64,000 nt of DNA from Myxacorys chilensis ATA2-1-KO14 (GTDB lineage: Bacteria; Cyanobacteriota; Cyanobacteriia; Leptolyngbyales; Leptolyngbyaceae). Below, piece by piece: positions 54,270 to 63,594 of the stretch. How positions within the stretch are numbered: the first letter of the stretch is position 1; each line of letters begins with the position of its first letter. The position numbers and the translations under genes were made by a program. The notes beneath the pieces were generated by a model. The model had not been told where the DNA came from and searched no databases. It was given only the letters and a program-made list of their open reading frames with translations. The stretch covers positions 62,001 to 126,000 of the forward strand of contig JAHHHP010000006.1 in assembly GCA_019359275.1 (NCBI GenBank), in the 5' to 3' direction.

Positions 54270-54606
54270 GTCATCAAGTCCTTTAACGTAAAGAAGCAAA
54301 TACTTACAAGCGTTCTATTTCCAACTGCGACTCTACATATGCACCTAAAAATAAACGTCTGGGAAACAGAGAATGGATCAACGCAAGTCATAAAAACTTC
54401 ACATTGTCTATTTTGCCTCATCCATTCAAAATCCATTCAAAAAAATGGCTTAACTCAGCAGAACATTTTCTAGTTGCTCAAAAGTCAGTCATGTTGAGGC
54501 TCTAAACGGAGTACAGGTTAGCCAGTACCATTTCTCTAGAGGGACACGATTGGTGAGGGGCACGATTGATGCGATCGCGGATGTCAACAAGCTTGCACCC
54601 TTAGAA
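54270..54606. other. Intergenic region
   Basis: About 340 bases between two minus-strand genes. It contains GCACGATTG.TG.GATCGC-like short repeats near 54550-54580 only. No terminator of note and no gene seen. Confidence 0.4.
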
Positions 54607-56778
54607 CTATTGAGCCAGATTGCTAACGGCCCGCCGCAATTGCGCTAGAGAGCGGTTGTAGCCAATGATGGCGCTGACTCGGTTACCACGGGCACGAGTC
54701 AAATCCGTTTCAGCGTTAATTCGCTCGGTTTGCGTTCCGACTCCCGCCTGCAATCTTAGAACCGCTAATCGTAACGCTTCTAGCGCCTGTGTCACGGCTT
54801 GCTCGGTAGTTGCAATGTTAACGAGGTTCGCTTGGAGATTCGCATAGGATTGCTCAACTTCAAACCGAATCGTATTGCGGTTTTGAGCAAACCGGCTTTC
54901 AGCAATTTCTTTATCTTTCTCTCGTTGTCTCGCTCTTGCGATCGTTGCTCCCCCATCAAACAGGTTCCACTGCGCTTGCAGAGCAAAGGTGTAGTTATCG
55001 CCTGTTGATGCATCGCTGCCAAAGCCTTGAGAAAAGCCGTAATCAGCACTTGCACTGAGGGTTGGACCGTTGGCCGACAAAACCGCGCGGCGCTGTTGCT
55101 CGCTAATGTCTCGTTGCACTAGTTGCTCTTCTAACTCAGACCGATTTCTGTAGGCTAAAACAATGCTGTCTTCAAGCGGTAGTGCCCAACTTCCAGCCAC
55201 TTCCACCGGATCAGCCGCCGTCACATTAGCATATTCAGGTAAACTCAATCGCTGTGATAGCTGACGCCGCCGAATCACCTGAGTGGCTTGCGCGTTGGTG
55301 AGCTGCTGTTGAGCATTGGCAAGGTTCACTTGGGCACGCAAAACATCAAATCGAGTTCCCAGTCCAGCCCTTTCTTGTGCAAGCGCATCATTCACGTTTG
55401 CTTGGGCATTGGCAACGGCGGCCTGATTGATCCGCACCTGCTCATCGGCATCTTGCAAATCGTAGTAGTCACCCGATACATCGAGCCGGAGTTGTTGCCG
55501 AGTGCGTTCTAAGGCTAGCTCGCTCGCTCGCACTTGTCGTTCGGCAGCTCGCAAATTCGCGTTGCGTAAGCCAGACGTATACAGATCATAGTTTAGTTGC
55601 AGTGAGCCGCTCAAGGAGGTTCGCACCGAACTGGTACTGCCCAAACTAGAGAAGTCATTTACAGTAGTTGGCGATGTAACGCCTGTAGATGGGGAGGTCT
55701 GAGGTTGCTGCACCGTGCCGCTCGTATCACCACCATCGACCGTCTGAGCGGCAACCCGACTAGCACTGGTTACACTACTCGTTGGGCCAGTTGCGCCAGT
55801 CGTAGTACCTGTTGTCGTGCCGCCAGTTGTGGTACCTGTATTGTTTGTGGTAGTACCTGTTGTATTTCCCGAAGTAGTACCCGTTGTGTTACCTGTTGTG
55901 TTGCCCGTGGTCTGACCTGAGAGAGACGGCGTTTGGGTTTGCGGCGTTGCTACAATACCACTAACCCCAGTACCACCAACCGTACTACCCGTAGACAACC
56001 CTGTTCTAGAGGAACCCAAAGAATTAAAGGACGACGATGAGCCGCCCACATTGCTACCAGAGCGACCTAGACCTGCCCGGAAACTCAAGGTTGGCAGAAA
56101 GGATGACCGCGCTTCCCGTAAGGTTGCCTGACTGCGTTCTACCTCTAGGCGAGAGATTTCGATATCTCGGTTGTTGCGCTCGGCAAGTTCAATGGCTTGC
56201 TGTAAAGAAATTTGCCGAGTATCACGAAGTTGGACTTCGCTGGGTCGGGTGGGAAATGAAAGCGGATTTGCAGATGGATTGAGTTGTTCTGGAACAGGAA
56301 CAGATTTAGTCGGTGGAGTAGATGGGGCGCTTGAAGGAGCCGAACCGGGTTGAGGAGTGGGCGTTACGGTTGCTGGGCTGGGCGCAGGGCTGGGTCGAGT
56401 AGGGGCTGTTGTGCTGGATGGGGGAGTGGAGGTACCAGCAGGTGGAAAAGGAGTGGTTTGGGCTGGAGCGGGGGTTGCTTGGCTGATGGCAGCTTGGCTG
56501 ATTGTAACGGGCTTAGCCGTGTTACCAGGGTTCGCCGCATTTACCCGTGGCTGGTTAACAGACTGAGCCAATGGCAGAGGAGCGCCAAACTCATTCGCAA
56601 TTTGAGCGATCGCAGACGGCGCTAATGTCGCCATTGCAACAGGAGCAAGCGAGATGGGCGGTTCTGGCTCATCTTGGGCAGCACGACTAGAAGCAGGCTT
56701 TGCGTGTGTCATTTCCGTATGACCCAGGACGATCAACGCTCCTACACCGAATGCAAATAAATGAAGACACGTTTTCAT
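54607..56778 (-). CDS. TolC family outer-membrane efflux protein
   Basis: 723 residues from ATG 56778, where the signal peptide (MKTCLHLFAFGVGALIVLGH) begins; the frame is open to 56871. Two OEP domains are present: helix pairs with LQQAIELAERNNRDIEISRLEVERS, LRLDVSGDYYDLQDADEQVRINQAAVANAQ, and a second half ending YNRSLAQLRRAV. The N-terminal ~170 residues are Pro/Thr/Ser-rich. Between the first helices and the barrel there is a low-complexity Thr/Gly/Asn stretch of about 60 residues. It is the probable outer-membrane channel of the adjacent exporter. Confidence 0.9.
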   Translation of the reverse strand: MKTCLHLFAFGVGALIVLGHTEMTHAKPASSRAAQDEPEPPISLAPVAMATLAPSAIAQIANEFGAPLPLAQSVNQPRVNAANPGNTAKPVTISQAAISQATPAPAQTTPFPPAGTSTPPSSTTAPTRPSPAPSPATVTPTPQPGSAPSSAPSTPPTKSVPVPEQLNPSANPLSFPTRPSEVQLRDTRQISLQQAIELAERNNRDIEISRLEVERSQATLREARSSFLPTLSFRAGLGRSGSNVGGSSSSFNSLGSSRTGLSTGSTVGGTGVSGIVATPQTQTPSLSGQTTGNTTGNTTGTTSGNTTGTTTNNTGTTTGGTTTGTTTGATGPTSSVTSASRVAAQTVDGGDTSGTVQQPQTSPSTGVTSPTTVNDFSSLGSTSSVRTSLSGSLQLNYDLYTSGLRNANLRAAERQVRASELALERTRQQLRLDVSGDYYDLQDADEQVRINQAAVANAQANVNDALAQERAGLGTRFDVLRAQVNLANAQQQLTNAQATQVIRRRQLSQRLSLPEYANVTAADPVEVAGSWALPLEDSIVLAYRNRSELEEQLVQRDISEQQRRAVLSANGPTLSASADYGFSQGFGSDASTGDNYTFALQAQWNLFDGGATIARARQREKDKEIAESRFAQNRNTIRFEVEQSYANLQANLVNIATTEQAVTQALEALRLAVLRLQAGVGTQTERINAETDLTRARGNRVSAIIGYNRSLAQLRRAVSNLAQ

Positions 56779-57049
56779 ACGATTTCGATTAGCCCACAAT
56801 GAAACGTCTAGGAGAAACCGAGGCTTTAGGATTAGAGATTTAGGATTATAAGTCAAGCACTCACCTCTCACCCCTTAAGTCCAGATTTAATCAGTCCAGA
56901 TTTTACCTTGAACGTCAGCAACCTTAAGCAGGATACCGTTTGACGCAGAAAATCGCCAAACCTTTTTGTAATTTGCTTAGAACGGATGATTATTCGCCCT
57001 TTAAGTACATTGCTTAGCATAAGAAGGATTCAGTTGTCTAATCAGGCGT

Positions 57050-58171
57050 CTAACTAAGCTGTGTGCGGAATTTATTAGTACTGATCGTTAGGAGAACGAT
57101 CGCAAACGCAAATAATGCAAGTGCCTCAGGATACAGTACATCGAGACCGTTTCCTTTTAGAAGAACGCCGCGTGAGATGGTGACAAAATGGCGTAAGGGA
57201 TTCGCGAGCGAGAAGATTTGGAAGAATTTTGGCATACTTTCCACAGGCGCGATCGCGCCTGATAGCTGAATCAGGGGCAGATTGATAAAGAATGAAGTCA
57301 AAATCGCCTGCTGCTGCGTCCGACACACCGTTGCGAGTAGAAAGCCAATTCCGATACCGACGCAGGCATACAGCCCCGCAAAAAACAGGTATAAAAAGAT
57401 ATTTCCTCTAAAGGGAACTTGGAAGATGAAGGTGGCAACACTCAGCGCTAAAATCACTTCTCCTAGCAACAAAACAAACAATGGAACCACTTTCGCTAAA
57501 ATAATTTCCCACGCGGCAGCAGGCGTCATCAATAGCTGTTCGAGCGTACCCGTATCTTTTTCTCGCACAACTGCCGCCGTAGACACAAGAGAACTGCCTA
57601 AATTGAGAACCAATCCAATCACTCCCGGCACAATAAACCAGCTAGAAACTAATCCAGGATTGTACAAAATTGTCGCTTGCGTTTGGATCGGCGGCACAAC
57701 GTTTGGCATGAATTGGCGACCGAACTGATTGATGATCTGGCTCATATATCCGTTGGCGATTCCTGCTGTATTTGCATCAACCGCATCAATCAGTACCTGA
57801 ACTTCGGCGGGCTGATCGCTCTTCAACAGACGATTGAAATTTGGCGGAATGACCAGTCCAGCAGTGATTTGTCCTCGTCGGACTTGTTCGCCTAGAGCAT
57901 GTTCGTCGAGAGTAACTGATTTCACCTCAAAGACCTCGTTGGCGGTTAAGGCAGAAATTAACTCACGACTCATGGGTGTATTGGAATAGTCGGTAACGCC
58001 CAGTTTGAGATGCTGCACATCGGGATTGAGTGCCAATCCAAAGATCAGCAATTGAATGGTGGGAGGAAACACCAGGAGAAAGATGAGTTGCTTGTTGCGA
58101 AGAATTTGACTAATTTCTTTGACAGACAGCACCCAAAACCGACTCTCAATCAATCGTCGAAAAAGTTTCAT
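57050..58171 (-). CDS. ABC-2 type permease (YbhR-like)
   Basis: 373 residues. The first membrane helix and a large extracytoplasmic domain (EVQVLIDAVDANTAGIANGYMSQII) are followed by five helices, with VREKDTGTLEQLLMTPAAAWEIILAK as the coupling region. It forms the membrane part of the exporter with the permease encoded upstream. The first ~45 residues (ISQILRNKQLIFLLVFPPTIQLLIFGLALNP) are family-typical. Confidence 0.93.
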   Translation of the reverse strand: MKLFRRLIESRFWVLSVKEISQILRNKQLIFLLVFPPTIQLLIFGLALNPDVQHLKLGVTDYSNTPMSRELISALTANEVFEVKSVTLDEHALGEQVRRGQITAGLVIPPNFNRLLKSDQPAEVQVLIDAVDANTAGIANGYMSQIINQFGRQFMPNVVPPIQTQATILYNPGLVSSWFIVPGVIGLVLNLGSSLVSTAAVVREKDTGTLEQLLMTPAAAWEIILAKVVPLFVLLLGEVILALSVATFIFQVPFRGNIFLYLFFAGLYACVGIGIGFLLATVCRTQQQAILTSFFINLPLIQLSGAIAPVESMPKFFQIFSLANPLRHFVTISRGVLLKGNGLDVLYPEALALFAFAIVLLTISTNKFRTQLS

Positions 58172-58327
58172 AGGACTGCATAGGACAAGATTGGCAAAAA
58201 CCGAAAGATTAGTGATACAAGAACCATTCGTTCTTTAGTTAGAGTATTTAAAGGTGTGCTTGTTCAAAAATTGTGCTTCCAAAAATCGTGCTTGTTAAAC
58301 TCCATCTACTGCTTTCACCTCCGTTTC

Positions 58328-59434
58328 CTACCCAGATAGCTGCATTCGACTAATAATTTTGCGAGCAATACTAAATAGAAGAAACGCTAGTAGAGCCAAC
58401 AGCAAAGGAGCCGACCATACGCCTGACCAACCCGTTCCTCGCACAAAGGCATCACGGGTTAACTCGATGTAGTACCGGGCTGGAACTAAGTTTGTGATCA
58501 GTGATAGCGGAAACGGAATGTTGTTGAGAGGATAGATAAAACCAGACAACAACAGTGATAACAGAAAGCCTACGGTAGCCACTCCCTGAACAGCAACGGA
58601 TCGATTACTCGCACGCACGCCGATAAACAATCCGAACATGACGCTAGCAGCCAAAAACGCAAGCGAACCAATCAGCAACGGAGTTGGATCTCCAACAAAT
58701 CCGAGTTGCCAAATCGCACAGCCTAATCCCATAACAAACAACGTTTGTCCGATCGCAACGATAAAATAGGCAAGCCCTTTCCCCAGCAGTAGCTCAGCCG
58801 CGCTGACGCTGGATGCATAGATTTGCAGAATCGTTCCCTGCTCCTTCTCACGAGACATTGCCAGGGCGGCCAGCAACGATGGATAAATCGCCAAAATTAC
58901 CCCAAAAACCCCTGGAACAATATAAAGCGACTCTTGACGCCCTGGATTAAACCAAAGCCTAATGCGAGGTAAAATTTTGCTAGGCGACTGCAATAGATTT
59001 TGATCTTGGATAAAAGCATTTGTGAACGCTTGAATACTATTTTTAATCACACGAGCATTGTTGACATCGGTTCCGTCAATCAAGACTTGAACAACACTAG
59101 TTTTTCCAGCTTTAACATCTCGGCTAAACTCTGGAGAGATAATTACAGCCGCTTTTGCCAATCCTCGTTCAATTCCATCTCGAACCGGATCAGTGCCGCT
59201 CCATTGAACGGGAAGAAATTGATTCGTTGCGTATAAGCGTTCAACATAACTTTGGCTAAGATTACTGTGATCAAAATCTTGCACAATCAGGGTGATGTTC
59301 TTGGCTTCTAACCGAATTGCAAAGCCGAAGATAAATAGCGTCATCACAGGCAGGATGAACGCTAACGCTAACGTCAAGCGATCGCGCCGAAATTGAGCCA
59401 GTTCTTTGCTGCATTGAGCTAAAATTCGCTTCAT
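58328..59434 (-). CDS. ABC-2 type permease (YbhS-like)
   Basis: 368 residues. Same architecture as its neighbour: KELAQFRRDRLTLALAFILPVMTLFIFGFAIRLEAKN at the start, extracytoplasmic domain with VVQVLIDGTDVNNARVIKN, then five membrane helices with SREKEQGTILQIYASSVSAAELLLGK. Its ATG overlaps the stop of the ATPase gene (ATGA), showing translational coupling. About 156 bases separate it from the next permease gene. Confidence 0.93.
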   Translation of the reverse strand: MKRILAQCSKELAQFRRDRLTLALAFILPVMTLFIFGFAIRLEAKNITLIVQDFDHSNLSQSYVERLYATNQFLPVQWSGTDPVRDGIERGLAKAAVIISPEFSRDVKAGKTSVVQVLIDGTDVNNARVIKNSIQAFTNAFIQDQNLLQSPSKILPRIRLWFNPGRQESLYIVPGVFGVILAIYPSLLAALAMSREKEQGTILQIYASSVSAAELLLGKGLAYFIVAIGQTLFVMGLGCAIWQLGFVGDPTPLLIGSLAFLAASVMFGLFIGVRASNRSVAVQGVATVGFLLSLLLSGFIYPLNNIPFPLSLITNLVPARYYIELTRDAFVRGTGWSGVWSAPLLLALLAFLLFSIARKIISRMQLSG

Positions 59435-61422
59435 GGCTTGACCTGCGTGCGTTGAACCACACCGATAAAAGCATCTTCAAGAGAGTAAGGGATCGGGCGA
59501 ATTGAGGAAATCGTCAGGTGAGCTGCTTGGAGGCGCGATCGCACCGCGTCTATTTCTGCTGGATCATTGATCGCAACATGTAAGCGATCGGCAAAAATCG
59601 ACACCCGCCACGGCTCCATTTGCTGTTTCAGCACATTAGACGCCGCTTGAGTTGGATTTGGTTCATGACGCTCTGAAGCAGTAACAACCACTTCAAGGAG
59701 TTGTCCCGGCTGTGCGGCTTTGATTTGGCTAGGAGAGCCTTCTAGCACGGTTTCTCCTGCCACCATAAAGCTCATACGATTACACTGCTCAGCTTCTTCG
59801 AGGTAGTGGGTGGTCACAAGAATCGCGGTTCCGTTGCGGGCGAAGTCGTTGATGAGTCGCCAAAACTGGCGACGCGCCAACGGATCAACACCCGATGTGG
59901 GTTCATCAAGAAACAGAATGTCTGGTTCGTGCATTACAGATGACCCAAAGGCGACGCGCTGCTTCCAACCGCCGGGAAGTTGTCCGGTCAGCATGTTTTC
60001 TTGTCCTTCGAGTCCGCACGTGGCGATCACCCAATCGATTTTCTCGCGGCGGAGTTTACGCGGCACTCCGTAGACCCCGCTATAAAACTCTAGGTTCTGA
60101 AGAATGGTGAGGTCATCGTACAGCGTAAATTTTTGGCTCATGTAGCCGATTCTGCGTCTCAGTTCGCTTGTGCGTAGATTGCCACGCTCTCCGCCTAACG
60201 AGATATCGCCAGCGCTGGCAGGAAGTAACCCACACAGCATTTTAATCGTTGTGGTTTTACCTGCGCCGTTGGCTCCAAGTAACCCAAAAATTTCGCCGTA
60301 GCGGATCTCAATGTTGACGTTTTTAACCGCCTGAAACTCGCCAAACCTACGATCGAGCTTGTTCGCGTAAATCGCAATTTGATCGGTGGCTCGTCTTTGC
60401 CCGCCTCGCGCTCTAGGAAATTCAAAAAATCCAGGAGCAGAACCCTGTTGACGGAGACGAGTGACGAAGACGTTTTCTAACGTCGGCTCAGCAGATTCAA
60501 GGGCGGAGAGGTCTAAATTGTGTTGGGCAAACAGTTGTTTGACTTGAGCTTCCCCAGCTTGAGGATCGCTGACGAGAACATCTAAGCGATCGCCAAAGGT
60601 TTGAGTATCAATCAGGTGCGTGGATGGGGCACTCGTGAGAATGCGTTCGGCGCTGGCGAGGTCGGGCGTGTGAACTTCTAGACGATGCAAGCCTAAGTTG
60701 CGCTTAAGTTCGGCAGGCGTTCCGATTTCTTGAATTTGACCGTCGTACATCAGGGCAACGCGATCGCAGCGTTCGGCTTCATCGAGATAAGGCGTAGCAA
60801 CCACGACAGTAACCCCTTCTGCTGCAAGCGCCGCGAGAACATCCCAAAACTCCCGGCGAGACACCGGATCAACACCGGTCGTGGGTTCGTCGAGCAGCAG
60901 CAGTTCGGGTTGAGACACTAAGGCACAGCAGAGCGCCAGCTTTTGCTTCATTCCGCCTGAGAGCTGCCCCGCTAAGCGATCGCTGAACCAATCCAAACTC
61001 ATTAGCTGGAGATACTTGCGTCGCCGCTCTTGAAAAATCTGAGCATCGACTTCGCGCAAGCCCGCCACATAGCGCAAATTCTCATCAAGGCTCAAATCTA
61101 GGTACAGCGAAAACTGCTGTGTCAGGTAGCCAATTTTGAGCCGCGCATCTCGCGCAGGTTGCCCCAAGACCTGAACCTCTCCCGCCGTCGCTTCTAAAAC
61201 GCCGCCAAGAATATGAAAGGTTGTCGTTTTTCCAGCACCATCAGGACCAATCAAGCCAAAAATTTCGCCCTGCTGCACTGTAAAGTCGATTCCTCGAACA
61301 GCGGCAACTCGTCCGTAGTGTTTGTGAAGATCGTGGACGTGGAGAACGCAGTTGGAGGGATGAGGGATGAAGGATGAGGGATGAATTGGGTTTTGAGAAT
61401 ATGTTGTGGCACTCTGACTCAT
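59431..61422 (-). CDS. Fused double ABC ATPase (YbhF-like)
   Basis: 663 residues, two ATP-binding cassettes in one chain. First domain: Walker A GPDGAGKT (59-66), signature LSGGMKQ (154-160), Walker B LLLLDEP (174-180). Second domain: GANGAGKT near 387, LPGGWKQ near 486 and LFLDEPTSG. The Asp in the first Walker A and the LPGGWKQ signature are typical of YbhF-type exporters. Residues about 11-24 are encoded by a heptamer repeat (IHPSSFIPHPS) and look inserted between the start and the first strand. Confidence 0.94.
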   Translation of the reverse strand: MSQSATTYSQNPIHPSSFIPHPSNCVLHVHDLHKHYGRVAAVRGIDFTVQQGEIFGLIGPDGAGKTTTFHILGGVLEATAGEVQVLGQPARDARLKIGYLTQQFSLYLDLSLDENLRYVAGLREVDAQIFQERRRKYLQLMSLDWFSDRLAGQLSGGMKQKLALCCALVSQPELLLLDEPTTGVDPVSRREFWDVLAALAAEGVTVVVATPYLDEAERCDRVALMYDGQIQEIGTPAELKRNLGLHRLEVHTPDLASAERILTSAPSTHLIDTQTFGDRLDVLVSDPQAGEAQVKQLFAQHNLDLSALESAEPTLENVFVTRLRQQGSAPGFFEFPRARGGQRRATDQIAIYANKLDRRFGEFQAVKNVNIEIRYGEIFGLLGANGAGKTTTIKMLCGLLPASAGDISLGGERGNLRTSELRRRIGYMSQKFTLYDDLTILQNLEFYSGVYGVPRKLRREKIDWVIATCGLEGQENMLTGQLPGGWKQRVAFGSSVMHEPDILFLDEPTSGVDPLARRQFWRLINDFARNGTAILVTTHYLEEAEQCNRMSFMVAGETVLEGSPSQIKAAQPGQLLEVVVTASERHEPNPTQAASNVLKQQMEPWRVSIFADRLHVAINDPAEIDAVRSRLQAAHLTISSIRPIPYSLEDAFIGVVQRTQVKP
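61354..61386. repeat. Heptamer repeat array 1 (GGATGAR)
   Basis: Four to five GGATGAG / GGATGAA heptamers inside the 5' end of the ATPase gene. They share a 23-base inverted match, GAGGGATGAAGG through GAGGGATGA, with array 2. Confidence 0.85.
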
Positions 61423-61457
61423 ACGGTTGTCCTCCCAAATGGCTCTACTCCTAGTGT

Positions 61458-61490
61458 TTCATCCCTCATCCCTCATCCTTCATCCCTCAA
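61458..61490. repeat. Heptamer repeat array 2, inverted
   Basis: CATCCCT / CATCCTT heptamers spanning the stop codon of the adaptor gene and the intergenic space. Inverted relative to array 1 about 72 bases away, so the transcript can fold into a long hairpin. Confidence 0.85.
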
Positions 61491-62777
61491 CCTAATCTCT
61501 CCATCCGCAGGCATTCCAGGTTTTGCAAACCCCGATGGATCGTCAATCGATAGTTTGATTCCAAAAACTTGTTTCACGCGATCGTCGCGAAAATAAATGT
61601 TCTCTGGCGTGAACGACGCTTTGGGATCGATCGCAGCGACTCTAGCAGTCAATGGCTGAGACGGATTGGAATCGAGAAAGACACTCGCTTGCTGCCCTAC
61701 TCGAATCTTTCCGATGTCTCCTTCTGGAACGAATCCGCGTAAATAAACCGTGTTCAAATCGATGACTGTTAGTAGTGTTCGACCTGTTGCAACAACGGCT
61801 CCAGGCTCCACAGGTCGCGCCGTTACGACTCCATGAATGGGGCTTTTAATCTCGAATGAATCTAAGCGTTTCTGATATTGCTGCTGATTGGCGATCGCAG
61901 TTTTAACGTTGGCTTGAGCCGCCGCGAGTTTTGCTTGAGCTTGCTGACGTTGTTGAGAAAGTCCTTCTAGCTGAGCATCTCGGATTTGAGGATTGAGTCG
62001 CGTGGTTTCAACTTGAGTCAGACTGCCAGAGGCAGCATTAAGCTGATCACGGGCGGCTCTAGCGGCATCTTGACGAGCTTGCAGAGTGGCTTGAGCCGTT
62101 CCAACGGAGGCTTGAGCGACTTCAAGATTGGTTTGCGACTGCTCAAACTGCTGGCGATCAATTGCGCCTTGAGCGACGAGTTGAGCATAGCGATCGCGGT
62201 CTTTCTGAGCAAATTTCAATCGCGACTCGGCTTCTTTTACCTGCGCTTGTGCCTGTTTCACCTGTGCCTCTGCCTGCGACAGTTGTGCCCGCGCAGACGA
62301 CACGGTAGAAGACGCTTGCTCAATCCGACCTCGTGCATCTCCTCTAGACTGCACCAGATTGAGTTGCGCTTCTTGAATCCGACTATCGACGACGGCAATG
62401 TCGAGTTTGGCTTGCTGTTCTGCCTGCCTTGCCGCGGCAACCTCTGACGTTGCCGCTAGCAGTTGAGCATTGACTTCTTCATCGGTTAGTTGAGCCACAA
62501 CTTGCCCTGGCTGTACTTCATCTCCTTCCCGAAATTTCATTGAGGTGATGCGTCCAGCAGTTTTCGCGCCAATGTCGGTTTCATTCGCTTCGATGCGTCC
62601 GCTCAACTTGAGACTTGTGGCAGCCGGGCGCGGAATCAGCAACCAAATGCCGTAACTGATCGCCGCGATCGCTAGCACCACTGGAATGAGTAGTCTAGGA
62701 TTTGGCTTGCGTCTCGCAGATTTCTGAGGTGCAGCCGCAGCAGGGCTGTCAGCCGGTTGAGGAAGAGTCTGAGTCAT
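61473..62777 (-). CDS. HlyD-type membrane fusion protein (YbhG-like)
   Basis: 434 residues from ATG 62777 (AAGGTG 8 bases upstream). N-terminal membrane anchor (LLIPVVLAIAAISYGIWLLI), split lipoyl domain (RIEANETDIGAKTAGRITSMKFREGDEVQPGQVVAQL and KSPIHGVVTARPVEPGAVV), a long alpha-helical hairpin of Gln/Ala heptads (residues about 105-285), and a beta barrel ending GMPADGEIRL. The last four residues RDEG and the stop codon are supplied by the heptamer array. It links the inner-membrane ABC proteins to the TolC channel. Confidence 0.93.
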   Translation of the reverse strand: MTQTLPQPADSPAAAAPQKSARRKPNPRLLIPVVLAIAAISYGIWLLIPRPAATSLKLSGRIEANETDIGAKTAGRITSMKFREGDEVQPGQVVAQLTDEEVNAQLLAATSEVAAARQAEQQAKLDIAVVDSRIQEAQLNLVQSRGDARGRIEQASSTVSSARAQLSQAEAQVKQAQAQVKEAESRLKFAQKDRDRYAQLVAQGAIDRQQFEQSQTNLEVAQASVGTAQATLQARQDAARAARDQLNAASGSLTQVETTRLNPQIRDAQLEGLSQQRQQAQAKLAAAQANVKTAIANQQQYQKRLDSFEIKSPIHGVVTARPVEPGAVVATGRTLLTVIDLNTVYLRGFVPEGDIGKIRVGQQASVFLDSNPSQPLTARVAAIDPKASFTPENIYFRDDRVKQVFGIKLSIDDPSGFAKPGMPADGEIRLRDEG

Positions 62778-62832
62778 AATCAGTACACCTTGCGATCGCG
62801 GCAAATCGCGAACGTTTCTGATGATTTATACG

Positions 62833-62859
62833 AATCATACTAGACGGTCTAGTATGATT
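62833..62859. promoter_or_regulatory. Perfect 27-bp palindrome, TetR operator candidate
   Basis: AATCATACTAGAC, one central G, GTCTAGTATGATT: 13-bp arms without mismatch. It lies between the divergent adaptor and TetR genes. Each arm contains a TATGAT-like hexamer, so a bound regulator could cover both promoters. Confidence 0.8.
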
Positions 62860-62906
62860 AAACAAGTCTGATTTGAAAAAATTAATCTCGATTCGGGTTT
62901 CTCACT

Positions 62907-63518
62907 ATGACTAAATCAGAGACTAAATCAGATCCGCCCCTCACTCAAAAGCAAGAACAGATTCTTCAAGGGGCAACGCGAATTTTCTTGACCTTTGGGT
63001 ATGCCCGAACCAGTATGGATCGGGTAGCAGCCGAAGCAGGCGTTTCTAAGCAGACGATCTACAGTCACTTTGGCGATAAGGAAAATTTGTTCATTGCGTT
63101 GATTGAACGCATCACAATTGGGCGATTTCGGGATCTGATCGGGTCTGAGTCTCACGCAAAAGCGCCTGAAACGCTGCTACGAGAACTTGCAACGACGTAT
63201 CTAACGAAGGTTGCAGGCAACCCAGAATACATTTCTCTGATGCGGATAACGATTGCTGAATCAGAGCGATTTCCAGACCTTGCAAAGTTGTTTTCTCAAA
63301 CTGTGATTCTGCGTGGAAAATCGCTGCTCATTGAGTATCTCAAGGCTCACCCAGAGCTAAATATTTCTGATCCAGAAGCGATCGCTCACATTTTCTTTGG
63401 CTCCCTCGTCTCTCATGTGATGTTTCAAAACATCATGCACGGTCGAGAATTGATGCCGTTGGAGAGCGATCGCTTGATTAATACGCTGATCGATTTGATT
63501 TTAGGGCGCTCTAACTGA
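62907..63518 (+). CDS. TetR family regulator of the exporter
   Basis: 203 residues. N-terminal helix-turn-helix with DRVAAEAGVSKQTIYSHFGDKENLF (residues about 40-65), then a helical ligand-binding domain. It is divergent from the adaptor gene with the palindrome in between, the same arrangement as cecR (ybiH) with ybhGFSR in Escherichia coli. It is likely an autoregulated repressor released by an exported compound; ligand unknown. Confidence 0.92.
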   Translation: MTKSETKSDPPLTQKQEQILQGATRIFLTFGYARTSMDRVAAEAGVSKQTIYSHFGDKENLFIALIERITIGRFRDLIGSESHAKAPETLLRELATTYLTKVAGNPEYISLMRITIAESERFPDLAKLFSQTVILRGKSLLIEYLKAHPELNISDPEAIAHIFFGSLVSHVMFQNIMHGRELMPLESDRLINTLIDLILGRSN

Positions 63519-63594
63519 ACGATTAAGCCAAATTTTGCATCCTTTCTGGATTAATTCCCATTCACGTAGCTTTACTGACGGGTTCCGTACAAGC

